From Plecoglossus altivelis (taxonomy: Eukaryota; Chordata; Actinopteri; Osmeriformes; Plecoglossidae), in assembly GCA_036571765.1 (NCBI GenBank), contig BROE01000019.1:992001-1056000 (forward strand): a stretch of DNA of 64,000 nt. The letters run 5' to 3'. Below are positions 46,853 through 57,445 of the stretch, one piece after another. Under the pieces are notes generated by a model. It was not told the DNA's origin. It searched no databases and worked only from the letters and a program-made list of their open reading frames with translations. Each line of letters begins with the position of its first letter. Position 1 is the stretch's first letter. The translations under genes were made by a program, and so were the position numbers.

Positions 46853-49800
46853 GTGAGTGGTCTTCCTTCATTTTTTTAGAGGATCTCTATCCAAAAATAA
46901 TTTGGCAATTATTAGCTACCTATTCACAATTCACACAACTGATATAGGGATCAGTGCCATCCTCTTCATACAGCTGTCAAAGAAGTAAAAGTACGAATGT
47001 CAAAGGATTGACAAAAGTGTAAAATCAGACTCACTGAAAAGTATAAAAACTTTTTGTTGTTGTTGTTGTATTTTTACACTATTTATACTTTTGTCAATTC
47101 TTCGACTTGGGGATGGCACTGATCCCTATCAGGTCTGTGAATTGTGAATGGGTAGCTAATCATGGCCGTTTCAATATGTTTAGGCTTTGTACACTTCTGC
47201 CCCCACCTCGTATGTGCTTAAGATTGAATCTGTTATGCTGCACGGATTCTCACTTGATTGGTGTCCTCATGTGACTTACTGTTGCATTGGTAGTCACATG
47301 TTGATGAGATGGATGGAGACGTGGTCTAATTGGTTGTTCCTACAGATAGGTGGGTACATAAAGGAATGTGCAGCGGAGTTCTCGAGCATCTGCACTCTTT
47401 TGGTTGTGTGACCAATATAAATACCCCTACGTGTATGACTACTTTTTCCGAGATTTGAGACGTTTGTCCAAGGTGGACACCAGCTCTTTTTAGTTTCCCA
47501 TGGCTGCTTAGTTTCTTTTGGAATGCAACTTGTTTGAAGGACCGAGTAGCCTGTGTAATGGTTGTTATTTTATTCTTTCATCCCCCTCAAAGAGTTTGAA
47601 AGAGTTTCTCTCCCCCCATCATCCCCTTAGTGACCCAAAGTAATTCAAATTGTATTTTGCCATGGAATTTGAAGACTGCCAGTGGCAGTAGGCTGCAGCA
47701 CAGTCTACCCTGGACCGCACGGTGGTCAGGACTGAGGCCCTCAATAATTACAATGGACTGCCCTCATGTAGGTCATAAGTGAGGGAATGCCTGTGGTCAC
47801 ATTAGTTAACGTTTGTTGTTGGGAGAAAGAGACGCCAGTCCTTTGCTTGTTCCTCTGTTCGGGGTGTGGTGGGAGCCGAGGATGGCCTGCAGTCGTCTTG
47901 GAGGTCTGGAGCAGCAGTAGCGTTTTCCTGGTCTGTCTCTCTGTTTGTTAGAGTAGCTCTGAGCTGTACCAATGTAGCTTTTATCACTAAGAAAACATTA
48001 AGAACCTTAAGACAAACACAAGGAACAGACAGACTTGCAGGATTACTTCAACAGGATCAGGTCCACATAGAAAAAGCCTCAACTTCAACCTGCACTATAG
48101 GCCTAAAACTAAACATACAAAATATACAGATTTCTCTGTTGAAGGATTCTTAAAATAAAGCTAATAAACTCTATTAAAATGCCTAAAGCATCAAATTCTT
48201 TCGCCATAGAAAGACAAATGGCATTAAACTTAATGAGTACCAGTTGTTCATTCGTGGGCATTTTTCTGTGTGTTTAGATTCGTTCTCCCCCTCAAGGGAA
48301 TGCCAATGTTTTACCCCTCCCCCTAGAACAATGAACACGAAGGATATTCTAATTACTGGAAATGTTTAGCCAGTGAGGAGTCCCTCTTTAACTTTACTGT
48401 CTTTCCCTCTTTCCTTCCTCCTTGCCTTTATTCTCATCTTTCTTCCTCTCTGTTGTGTTGATGGGGAGCAATGTTACACTAAATCAAAAAGTAGCTTACA
48501 AGTGGGAGCCTAATTACCCGACCCCTCTCTCCCTGAGAGAGATCCCCCCCTGGCCTCAGCGAACCCCATTGAAGGAAATATGCAGGACGGAGGAAACAGC
48601 CCACAAGTGAAGCCCGGAACATTCCAGGAAGGGGTTTGTTTCGGGGAGAGCAGGAAAAGGAGAACTACCTTGGAGTTTGCCTGTCATGCATTCTGGCAGC
48701 CTCATATTTTTACTGCAGTGTTTGTGGTCTTAATATGTCCATTTATTTTGAACTTTTTTGCTGCGGTGCACAGGGGGAATGCTGTGTTTTTGTATTGGTG
48801 GAAGGTATTTCTTTTATCGACACTAGTACTTGCTGGCCTCTTGGCAAGTTTTAGAGTGTACGGTCTTTTCCCTTTTGAAATCACTCCGAGGTGGAAAGTC
48901 CAGCCTTTCTTTCTGTTCGAACCTTCATTCTGCGGCGAACCATCTCTAATTAGCTTCTGAAGAGGCGTGAATGGAGCCGGGCCATGTCACTAACGGTGAC
49001 CCTATTATGACAAATTAGGTAACCATAGTGATACACTCGCTCGGCTTGGGGCTTTTTGAGACACGCAAGCTTGCATCCTCAGTGCTGTAAAAGGGGACGC
49101 ATCGGCAACAGGACATATTTATGGTGTTAACGGTTGCCAGGGTGACTTGGGTCTTGTGATCTCCACTGATTGCAGAAGAAAAGAAGGGGAGGTATAGTTG
49201 CTGATTGTGTGAGCCCAGTTGTGCGTGTCTGTCGGTGCAGGGGGGGCATGACCAGGCTGTTGCATGTGCATATCAGCTGGCGACTCGCTAGTGTGAGATT
49301 TGAGGGAGATGTCATTCCAGTCAGCCTTCAAATTCAGGTTGCTCGCCCTGCCTTGGAGCCACATGTCAGCTGTGTAAGAGTGCGTGAGGCGAGGGGCTGC
49401 AGCAACGCCGCGTCTGCACCGAGGAGAACAAGAGACTGGACTCTCCCGTCAAGCTAGCAAAAGGCTGCAGAACAGAGTAGCCATGGCTGCCTGTGCATTC
49501 TGATTCTACCAAGAAGAGGAGGAGGAGGAGAGAGCACTTCAGTGGCGTACGTGTGCGCAGGATATAGGGATGTTTAGTAAGTGAGGGGATGACATTCAGC
49601 GGAAACCTTGTTGAAAATGGACTATGAGAGACCAAGGCACAGTTAGCTCCTAGCCCCCCGCCCCTCCCCCCACACACACACTCTCACACGACACAGGGAC
49701 TTCGCAGGGTCTGTTATCGGACTGCTTCCCACTGTGGATCAAACAAGTGTTTGGCACACTGGAGAACACTGCCTCCAGTCATGGGATGCGTGTTCTCACT

Positions 49801-52800
49801 GCCCAAAGAGAGACAGGCAGCGGCAGCAAGGTCAGTGCGTGTGCGTGTGTGTGAGACACGCTACTCCAATTTCATCCACTGTCTAACATGCTGAAGCTCT
49901 CCCTTGAAATGGATGCTGTAGCCTGAAAAGGCAAGTCTTTGGATTTCTGTTTTAAAATGGTTTGAAATTACCATATGCACAAAGTTGATGAAGTTGAATT
50001 ATGAGGCTGAACATTAGAAAAGTTCTCTATGAAGCTATTGTGGAAATTCATTGTCTATCAGAGATTTTTGAAAAAAGAATGTTCCATTTTCTTTTGAAAG
50101 CACAATCAGAAGTTTGCGGATTGCAGATGTTGATGAGGACACATTTCAGTTGTCTTAGCTTGCTCTCAGAATTTTTTGCGTGGCTCTGTCAAGGAGCTAG
50201 AAGCTTTAAAAAATAAAATAGTTTTTGAAATGTTTGAGTTGCATTTGTGTTAAAAAGAGGGCAGAAATCACGTCAATCGTTTCAACAGTTTGTATTTCAC
50301 AGCAGTTGTGATTCAGACATTTTAGCAGCAGCGAGTTGCATTGAGCTGTTTCTACGCTATGTTTCCATGACATGTTCAAGGATTTCAACACAGGGAAAGG
50401 GGTGTGGGCGCTGCACCAAATCTGTCCCCTGGGCTTAAATAGGATGAGAGTTATGGAGAAAAGAACTCTGCTCAACTTTTTTTTAGAAAAGCTGCTTTTA
50501 CAGAGGCAAACATTACATGACATGTTGACCTATAACAGCTACCAGGGGTCAAATTAATTAAAATAATGAAGCAAATGCACAAAGTTGTTTAATTTTTCTC
50601 GCAGTTGGTTGTGTCTAACTCATCAGGTTTTCTTCTTCATCAGGTGCCAAGATATCAGAAGAATGTAAAAATTTTTGGTCTTCAGCACTGTCTTTTGATG
50701 ACTTCATCACAGCTTTATGGTTGGAATGACAGTCACCTTGATGGGTTTAATGTTGATATGTCTGCTGTTTGTCCAGAGTCACACCACAGCGAGAAACCAG
50801 CTTCATTGAAAAGATGAAAAAGACGGTTGGTGGTGTTTTTTCCCTCAAATCTATGATGAAATTGTAACTAAAATATTCAATTTACTGTGTCATGTCATCG
50901 TTGATTATCATCTTGATTATCCATCGGCGTGAATGAAAAATGAATAACTTGCATAGGTGGCTATGGGTCTTGGGGCACTGCGTTGTACCATTGACAGTCA
51001 TTTGAACATGAATAGTTTAATGAGGTACCCCCTCCCCCCCTTCAATAAAGTCTTACCAAATGAAAGCTGTGTAATCATCTTGCTAATGGCCCGTGTCTTG
51101 TCCATCTTGGTCTATCTCACCAGAACAGAAACATAGTCGTGTTCTACGGCTCTCAGACCGGCACAGCTGAGGAGTTCTGCGGCAGACTGGCCAAAGACGC
51201 CCAGCGCTATGGCATGAGGGGCATGTCTGCCGACCCTGAAGAATACGACATGGTATTGGTCTTGTCTAGTCTGCGAACACGTGGTTGTCACGTTGCACAC
51301 CTGAGTATTTCAGGGTCTTTGGGTTTGGATTAGTCCAAATGCTCAAAGTCAATATGAATGTTTTCTGTTGCGTTTTGAAGAATGGAGACTTTTTCCCCAG
51401 TTTGAAGTTTCTGAGGGAAAAAAGTCTTGGCTTGTCAATTGTCACTTTGCAGTCGGAGCTGCCCCGCCTAGCGGAGATGGAGAACTCACTGGCGGTGTTC
51501 TGCATGGCCACCTATGGGGAGGGGGACCCCACGGACAACGCTCAGGATTTCTATGACTGGATGCAAGAGACCGACGAGGATCTAAGTGGCGTCAACTTTG
51601 CGGTTCGTGTTTTCGCCCTCAGACTTTTGCCAATTGTCAGTCTCAGTATCACACACGCATGACATGTAGGCTTTTATTTAATGAGGACGGTGTCTTACTC
51701 CGGCCTAAAGAGAGTGAAGAGATTTTGTAATGGTTGAAGGGATTCGTGTACACAGACACACTCCACATCCCTTAATAGTTGTCCTTTTTTCCCTAGTCCA
51801 AAATCAAACCCTTTTGGTGGAATGTAAAATACACTTCACCCACCCCCTTTACTGACCTCTCCAAATCCACCAAGTGGAAACATGTGGTTCTGCCAAACAA
51901 AGCTTCTTGGACTTCATGAGTGTACTGGCGCCTGCTATAGTGCTGGTAGTTTGTGGTTTTTCCCAAGACATTGTGAGTTTTCCATTGCAAGGGTTTTCTC
52001 ATTTACATCACCACTGAACAATGCGAACCCCAGCTTCCTCCTGTTCTTTGTGTGACCTTCCAGAGTTTTTTTTTTTTTACTGCTTATTTGGTCAAAGGGT
52101 TGTCTTGAAAATTGTAGCTTTTTTGTTTTCCAAACTATTGCATTTTCAAAGCCACGAAAGGGTACTTGGGTTACAAGTAAGATTCCGATTGATTCCTGCA
52201 GAGAGATTCAGTTCTGAATTATGCTTGACTAAATTGGCTGAGACGATTTAATCGATATAAATATCTATTAGCCAAAGTATCTTTTACATAGATTTACTGT
52301 TAAGGCTAATATTGAGTCTTTCTACCACAGGTGTTTGGCTTGGGGAACAAGACATATGAGCACTTCAATGCCATGGGGAAGTACACAGACAAGAGACTGG
52401 CAGAGCTGGGAGGCAATAGAATATTTGATCTGGGTATCGGGGACGATGATGCCAAGTAAGTTGCAATCTCTCCAAGAGTGAAACATGCTACAAACAATTA
52501 AGCCAAGTTGGATTCTCCTTTTTAGAGATTAGTAAAATTCGACCTAATCTAATGGGCAATAGTACATCACACAATGCTGTATTTTATAAACCATGAAACT
52601 ATTTGCATATGCTTGTGGTCAGTTGCTTTGTATTTTGAAAAGAGCAATATTGTATCTCAATAACTTCCATGTATTACTATAATTTTTTTCCAATCGTATC
52701 GTTTTGAAAAGTGCTTAAAATAGACTTTTTCGACTTGACCTCACAGTCTTGAGGAGGACTTTGTGTCGTGGAAGGAGGGATTCTGGCCTGCAGTGTGTGA

Positions 52801-54190
52801 ACACTTTGGAGTGGAACCTACAGGGGATGAAACCAGGTAATAACTGCACCTCTCAACAGGCCGAACCTGTTGCCAAATGCTGCAGTTTCATGTAGAAATC
52901 AAATCAGACTTTTAATAAGATTGCCAACTCATTAAGGTGAAAGCCAATAAAGGTTGGCTAATTCTGAACATTGACTATATGCATTTGTTAAACTCTGGTT
53001 TATAACTCTGCTTTAACTCTTTGTTAAACTCTGGTTTATCAAACCATGGAATGAGTTGGTAGTTATAACAGATTGAGTTTGTTGTAAAATGATATTCCGG
53101 TACGTATTTGCTATCACTAACACAGGTCCACTGTTGCCATTTTAAATTCAAGACATTAACGTGATCAGAAGGTCGAAAGCCTGAATGCTTCCATCTGTGC
53201 TTCTGAAGCCTTTGATTTGGTTTTGCTTTAAAAAATCTACACATTTGCATCACAGAGAGAGCAACCCGCAGGAAAAGCAGGCCTTTGCTATTGGTGCAAT
53301 TGTGGATATTAGACTTTTCAGGGTTGAAAATAGCCGGTGAAATGGCCAACAGAAGTAACCACCTTCCATACTCTCATCTCCTCAGTATCCGTCAGTACGA
53401 ACTGGTGGTGTCAACCGACATCAACATGAATAAAGTATACACCGGAGAGATGGGTCGTCTCAAGAGCTTTGAGACTCAGAAACCGTGAGTTGGCATGCGT
53501 GTGTGCGTGCGTGTGCGTGCGTGTGTGTGTCTGCCATTAGTTCAGATGTGAGCAGTATACATGTGGAGACCTGACTGCAAAGCTGCATCATTGGTCAAAT
53601 TGAGACAAAAGGAGTTGATTATTGTTGTTTAGGGGGCCACAAAAGAGATGACTGTTGTCATGGTACTGACCTGATTCTCACTATTTCACTGGGCCTCACA
53701 GGTCCAAAAGCAAAGTCAGACTTAGTTTGCATCCTGTTGTCATGACTGTTTCCCAAAATAATTTACATCTAAATGAGCCTATTTCCATTTTTCCTTTTTT
53801 ATATACTAATATTAAAATAAGAAAATTGACTCGTTCATGACTTTGCATTTTGAATCTTCGGTTTAACACCTCACCAGAAATCAACACGCACAGCATTCAG
53901 TTCTGACATTGTTCACTCACACCTCCCTGACATTGAGGAAAAAATGGCTTTCCATTTGTGTGCAGGCCTTTTGATGCCAAGAACCCCTACCTAGCAACAG
54001 TGGTCGTCAACCGCAAGCTCAACACTGTAGGAGAGCGTCATCTCATGCACTTGGAACTGGACATCTCAGGCTCCAAAATAAGGTACTGAGGTGGTGAAGG
54101 AAAGAGTTTTTTGGAATTAAAAAAAGATATGTCTGCTGCTGCTTAGCATCATCTACAATTAAAGCACAATTTGCTGTTGGGTAATGTCAA

Positions 54191-54237
<47 letters not shown>

Positions 54238-57200
54238 AAAGGATAATTGCACTGCTTGTTTTTCTCAAAGTTATGCAACCTTCGCCTACCTCATACTGTA
54301 GATGTTAATAATCTCTGTTCTTTCTCTCTTAATGTCCCCATTTAATATATATTTAAAAGTGATGTGTACATTTTTATGAAAGATGATAGAAAGACATTTG
54401 GTTATCTGACCCTCCATCTAGATATGATTCAGGAGACCATGTGGCTGTTTACCCCATCAATGACGCTTCCATGGTGAACAGGATAGGCCAGATCCTGAAC
54501 GTTGACCTGGATACGGTTATCTCTCTTAATAACCTAGACGGTCAGTCTAAAATATTGCGCGTCTTATGGAAAGCTCTTTGCTGTTTTGCATCCATGTTTG
54601 CATGAATCCGTTGCCTATCTGCTAACATCCATTAGTGGCACATGCAGTTGAGTATCAGTCACAGTTGGTTGCAGATTATTTAATTGCAGTGTGAGTAATA
54701 GTTTCAGCATAACACAAAGGGGTAAACAACAAATTCTAAAGTTGCCTACAATCGGATTTAGAGCTCTTTTTCGTCTGTATTTTTCCCCATTCAGAGGAGT
54801 CCAATAAGAAGCACCCGTTCCCCTGCCCCACCTCCTACCGCACGGCCCTGACTCACTACCTTGACATCACCAACCCCCCCCGCACCAATGTGCTGTTTGA
54901 GCTGGCCCAGTATGCCTCCGACCCCAAGGAGCAGGAGACCCTGCGCAAGATGGCTTCCGCCTCGCCAGAGGGCAAGGTGAACACATCACATGGTCTGTGT
55001 GAATATCTCCACAACAGAACTAGAATTCCATATCGGTCACTGTCAGGTAATTCCTAAATAAGAACACAGTTATTGAAGCAAAGGAAGCTTTACTGCTTGC
55101 CAGCAAGGAGACAAGTCTGATTGTGGTCACAAAGTTGTCTAAGTCTTTGTCTCCCAACTCAATCATTCATACTGCCATTAACACAAACAATTCCTAATAG
55201 TCATTAGTTCATTTAAAACATGGAGTTCTCAAATCAAGTTCTGCGATTTGAGTTCCTCAGTACAGTAATTTGACCCAAGACCAACTGTCCCCCAACTCAG
55301 TTCTCACTCAGGGTGCTTATCACTTGAAGTTCCATTCAAGTGATAAGCACCCTCCTAAATCTACAGGGGCATCTACCTCACCTGGCCAGATGTCCCTTTA
55401 TGAGGGGTCACTCTATTCGTAAGATAATGAATTCCTCTACAACAGGCAGACCTGAACTGATCAAATTGCTCAGCTGGAGACAGCTTACTCCCTCTCTTGG
55501 AAGTAAGAGTCTGCTGTTAAGAATACTTGTTTGATACAGAATAAGGCTTGCATCCCAAATTCCAGTCATCGCTGCATGCATTAGACAATAGTGCTTGGCA
55601 CAATTAGAACAATTTAGATTCGTATAGTAAAATGATCATTAGAATAATGTCAATTGCTGCAATGTAGTAACAAGAATGTGACTTCTCCTTTTTCGGATGA
55701 CTCTGTAGGCATAAAAGCAGTCTTCACATTAGATGACCATCACACAGCTCAGTGTACTTGATGCCCCACAGATTCTCCGATCGTTTTCCTCATCTAAAAT
55801 ATCACATTAGCTGCGTCCCTTAAGTTGCATAAGAAGTGGCGTTTTGTTGTGGTTGATGTAACTAGGTAAACCCAAAAGTAATTCTAAGCTCATGGTGACA
55901 TGAACCTGTGTCTTAGAGTGCATATCAGAGCTGGGTGCTGGACGCCCGGAGGGATATCCTGACCGTGTTAGAGGACATGCCCTCTCTGCGCCCGGCCGTA
56001 GATCACCTGTGTGAGCTCCTACCTCGCCTTCAGGCTCGCTACTACTCCATCGCGTCTTCCGGCAAGGTCAGACTTCGCTGTCCCCTGTGGGACGCGATTC
56101 ACTCTTATTGGTAGTATATATGAAAACTTCTCACTAATTTACCTTTATATTTATTTCATTTCGTAATCTTCAAACATATACTTCTTTGACATCTACCGAA
56201 GGCTATTCTAATTCCCTTGTTTTGGGGTAGCCTACTCATACGTCAGTGCAGATGTAGCATTTTATAAACCTAGTAAACAAACATACCAGTCATGACATTG
56301 ACACAAGTCTTTTTGCAGGTGCACCCCTCAACCATTAGCATCTGCGCTGTGGTGGTGGAGTTCTGCACCAGCACTGGACGCACATTCAAGGGCGTGGCCA
56401 CCAACTGGCTGAAAAACAAGACAGTGATGGACAACGGCCACAAAGCGACAGTGCCTATGTATGTGAGAAGGTCCCAGTTTCGGCTCCCCTTTAAGGCTAG
56501 CAGCCCCGTGGTGATGGTTGGACCGGGCACGGGGATTGCCCCCTTTATGGGCTTTCTGCAGGAGCGTACCTGGCTCAAGGAGCAAGGTAGCCAAACTACT
56601 CTACAAAAATGAATACAATTTGGTTTGGGATCTAACTAAGAAACACTTAAAACCTGTACATATGTGCACAATGTCCTTCAGTCTCCGGGCATAGACCTCC
56701 TAGGGCCAAATCTAAATGTTGTATTTGTTCATCAGGGAAGGAGGTGGGAGAGACAATACTTTACTTTGGCTGCCGCCATAGAAAGGAGGACTTCGTGTAT
56801 CAACAGGAGCTGGAAGAGTTTGAAAAAGCAGGTGTGCTTACTCAACTAAACGTGGCCTTCTCTCGAGACCAGGAGCAAAAGGTATTCAAAGACACTGCTG
56901 TCACAACACAACAAGCTTGGTTGAATTTTCTTTATCATGCTAGTCACACCAGAGCTACCAAAAGGCTAACCAGACGCTAGTACATGCCACCTAGCTTCTG
57001 GCTTCTCAATCCTAATAGAGTACCTTTTCAGGTTTACGTGCAGCATCTCCTGAAGCAGAACAAAGAACACCTGTGGAAGCTCATCAACACGGACAACGCT
57101 CATGTTTACATATGCGGGTAAGAGACCAGTTAGTATTCATCAAAATCACTCATTTGATTCTAGCTGGATTTTGTCGCAGGTAGGAAAGAGACATTTAATT

Positions 57201-57445
57201 ATAGTATCGTAATCTGTAAGTCATGCATTTATCCAAGAATAAAACAATATGTCGGACTTCAGCGCGATCTTTCCTTAGCATCTCTCGTTTCGCTTCTCAG
57301 GGATGCGAAGAACATGGCGCGAGATGTCCAAAATGCGTTCCACGAAATAGCGGAGGAGGAAGGCGGCCTGACACATACCCAGGCAGTGGCGTACGTCAAG
57401 AAGTTGATGACAAAGGGGCGCTACTCTCAGGACGTATGGAGCTAA
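46665..57445 (+). CDS. por: NADPH-cytochrome P450 reductase, whole coding span (15 coding exons)
   Basis: POR passes electrons from NADPH through FAD and FMN to microsomal P450s, haem oxygenase and squalene epoxidase on the cytosolic face of the ER. Fifteen coding exons join in phase to 680 aa; human is 677-680. Order: short acidic N-terminus, one membrane helix (about residues 28-46, FLFSLIVGMLVYYFM), flavodoxin-like FMN domain (YGSQTGTAEE from 87; ATYGEGDPTDNA at 141-152), linker, FAD domain (RYYSIASS, Arg457-Ser464) and NADPH domain (GPGTGIAPF; YICGDA). Residues matching the known catalytic set are Ser460, Cys632, Asp677 and terminal Trp679. Ala287, Arg457 and Tyr459, sites of human disease changes, are conserved. 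The ATG at 46665 is the first in the leader-containing exon. Confidence 0.98.
46911..47160. mobile_element. Foldback (MITE-like) inverted-repeat element
   Basis: The left arm starts ATTAGCTACCTATTCACAAT; the right arm, read backwards, starts ATTAGCTACCCATTCACAAT. Pairing continues through GGGATCAGTGCCATCC and TTGACAAAAGT to a central GTTGTTGTTGTTG-rich loop near 47050-47075. Each arm is about 100 bp and roughly 85-90% paired by eye. No transposase and no certain target-site duplication are visible. Confidence 0.8.
49781..49830 (+). CDS. por: Candidate alternative first coding exon of por (lipid-anchor type)
   Basis: An ATG in good context (G at -3, G at +4) opens MGCVFSLPKERQAAAA plus AG, then donor GTCAGT. 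The frame ends in phase 2, as the normal anchor exon does, so it joins exon 3 (acceptor at 50776) without a shift, forming Arg then VTPQRETSF. The next in-frame codon upstream is open to a stop at 49625, with no earlier ATG. Met-Gly-Cys-x-x-Ser fits the N-myristoylation and palmitoylation signal of Src-type kinases. The product would be POR without its membrane helix. All of this is inferred from sequence; it could be chance. Confidence 0.4.
50777..50825 (+). CDS. por: por coding exon 3 (residues 63-79)
   Basis: Acceptor TTTGTCCAG; encodes VTPQRETSFIEKMKKT, matching SSVRESSFVEKMKKT of mammals. Donor GTTGGT. Only 49 bp, supported by phase on both sides and by homology. Confidence 0.93.
51124..51252 (+). 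CDS. por: por coding exon 4 (residues 80-122): FMN phosphate loop
   Basis: Acceptor CTCACCAG; NRNIVVFYGSQTGTAEEF holds the FMN phosphate-binding loop, then RYGMRGMSADPEEYDM. Donor GTATTG in phase 0. Length 129 bp. Confidence 0.97.
51453..51602 (+). CDS. por: por coding exon 5 (residues 123-172)
   Basis: Acceptor CTTTGCAG; begins SELPRLAEMENSLAVFCMAT and carries TYGEGDPTDNAQDFYDW. Tyr143 stacks on FMN (family knowledge). Donor GTTCGT. Length 150 bp. Confidence 0.97.
51603..52330 (+). other. por: por intron 5 (728 bp)
   Basis: AT-rich with a short T run near 52070. No gene or known repeat is seen. Confidence 0.75.
52331..52455 (+). CDS. por: por coding exon 6 (residues 173-214)
   Basis: Acceptor CTACCACAG; VFGLGNKTYEHFNAMGKYTD, the second FMN-contact segment (Tyr181), then GGNRIFDLGIGDDDA. 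Donor GTAAGT. Length 125 bp. Confidence 0.97.
52747..52836 (+). CDS. por: por coding exon 7 (residues 214-244)
   Basis: Acceptor CCTCACAG; NLEEDFVSWKEGFWPAVCEH then FGVEPTGDET. Ends the flavodoxin domain. Donor GTAATA. Length 90 bp. Confidence 0.95.
52837..53385 (+). other. por: por intron 7 (549 bp)
   Basis: Holds a short internal duplication of TTTGTTAAACTCTGGTTTAT near 52985-53040. Otherwise unremarkable. Confidence 0.7.
53386..53484 (+). CDS. por: por coding exon 8 (residues 244-277)
   Basis: Acceptor ATCTCCTCAG; SIRQYELVVSTDINMNKVYT, then GEMGRLKSFETQKP in the hinge toward the FAD domain. Donor GTGAGT. Length 99 bp. Confidence 0.96.
53485..53965 (+). other. por: por intron 8 (481 bp)
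   Basis: A GTGCGT-type run follows the donor. No gene is seen. Confidence 0.75.
53966..54082 (+). CDS. por: por coding exon 9 (residues 277-316)
   Basis: Acceptor GTGTGCAG; PFDAKNPYLATVVVNRKLN and ERHLMHLELDISGSKI open the connecting and FAD domains. Ala287 is conserved. Donor GTACTG. Length 117 bp. Confidence 0.97.
54083..54421 (+). other. por: por intron 9 (339 bp) with GT repeat
   Basis: Contains a (GT)21 run at 54193-54235. Otherwise AT-rich. Confidence 0.85.
54422..54540 (+). CDS. por: por coding exon 10 (residues 316-356)
   Basis: Acceptor CCATCTAG; RYDSGDHVAVYPINDASMVN, then ILNVDLDTVISLNNLD in the connecting domain. Donor GTCAGT after a lone G. Length 119 bp. It was found by homology and phase. 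Confidence 0.95.
54795..54976 (+). CDS. por: por coding exon 11 (residues 356-416)
   Basis: Acceptor CCATTCAG; EESNKKHPFPCPTSYRTALT, then DITNPPRTNVLFELAQYASD. GC-rich compared with its introns. Donor GTGAAC. Length 182 bp. Confidence 0.97.
54977..55916 (+). other. por: por intron 11 (940 bp)
   Basis: Holds a perfect inverted repeat at 55310-55353. No gene is seen. Confidence 0.75.
55310..55353. repeat. Perfect 19-bp inverted repeat (hairpin)
   Basis: AGGGTGCTTATCACTTGAA, a 6-base spacer GTTCCA, then its exact complement. In the por transcript it would form a 19-bp stem with a tight loop. The stem is shorter than a typical miRNA precursor. Confidence 0.97.
55917..56066 (+). CDS. por: por coding exon 12 (residues 417-466): FAD site
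   Basis: Acceptor GTGTCTTAG; SAYQSWVLDARRDILTVL, then LLPRLQARYYSIASSGK. Arg457, Tyr459 and Ser460 belong to the FAD-binding motif. Donor GTCAGA. Length 150 bp. Confidence 0.97.
56319..56586 (+). CDS. por: por coding exon 13 (residues 467-556)
   Basis: Acceptor CTTTTTGCAG; VHPSTISICAVVVEFCTSTG, then GVATNWLKNK, RRSQFRLPFKAS and the NADPH pyrophosphate loop GPGTGIAPFMGFLQERTW. Donor GTAGCC. Length 268 bp. Confidence 0.97.
56736..56881 (+). CDS. por: por coding exon 14 (residues 556-604)
   Basis: Acceptor TTCATCAG; GKEVGETILYFGCRHRKED, then LNVAFSRDQEQK, part of the NADPH 2'-phosphate site (Ser and Arg of FSRDQ). Donor GTATTC. Length 146 bp. Confidence 0.97.
57032..57117 (+). CDS. por: por coding exon 15 (residues 605-633)
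   Basis: Acceptor CCTTTTCAG; VYVQHLLKQNKEHLWKLI, then VYICG with catalytic Cys632. Donor GTAAGA. Length 86 bp. Confidence 0.97.
57301..57445 (+). CDS. por: por last coding exon (residues 633-680)
   Basis: Acceptor CGCTTCTCAG; GDAKNMARDVQNAFHEIAEE, then YVKKLMTKGRYSQDVWS and TAA at 57443-57445. The C-terminal Asp-Val-Trp-Ser is invariant in the family; the Trp stacks on FAD and controls NADPH access. Confidence 0.98.

Larger units (their letters stand above)
46853..50776 (+). other. por: por intron after the anchor exon (3.9 kb)
   Basis: Contains a 250-bp foldback element (46911-47160), a stretch with one open frame at 48580-48960 that may instead be conserved non-coding DNA, and a candidate alternative first exon with its leader (about 49370-49830). 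Confidence 0.7.

Noticed and set aside
48580..48960. 126-codon open frame with hydrophobic stretches in por intron 1
   Set aside because: No recognisable family, no splice partners in phase, ordinary base composition; more likely chance.
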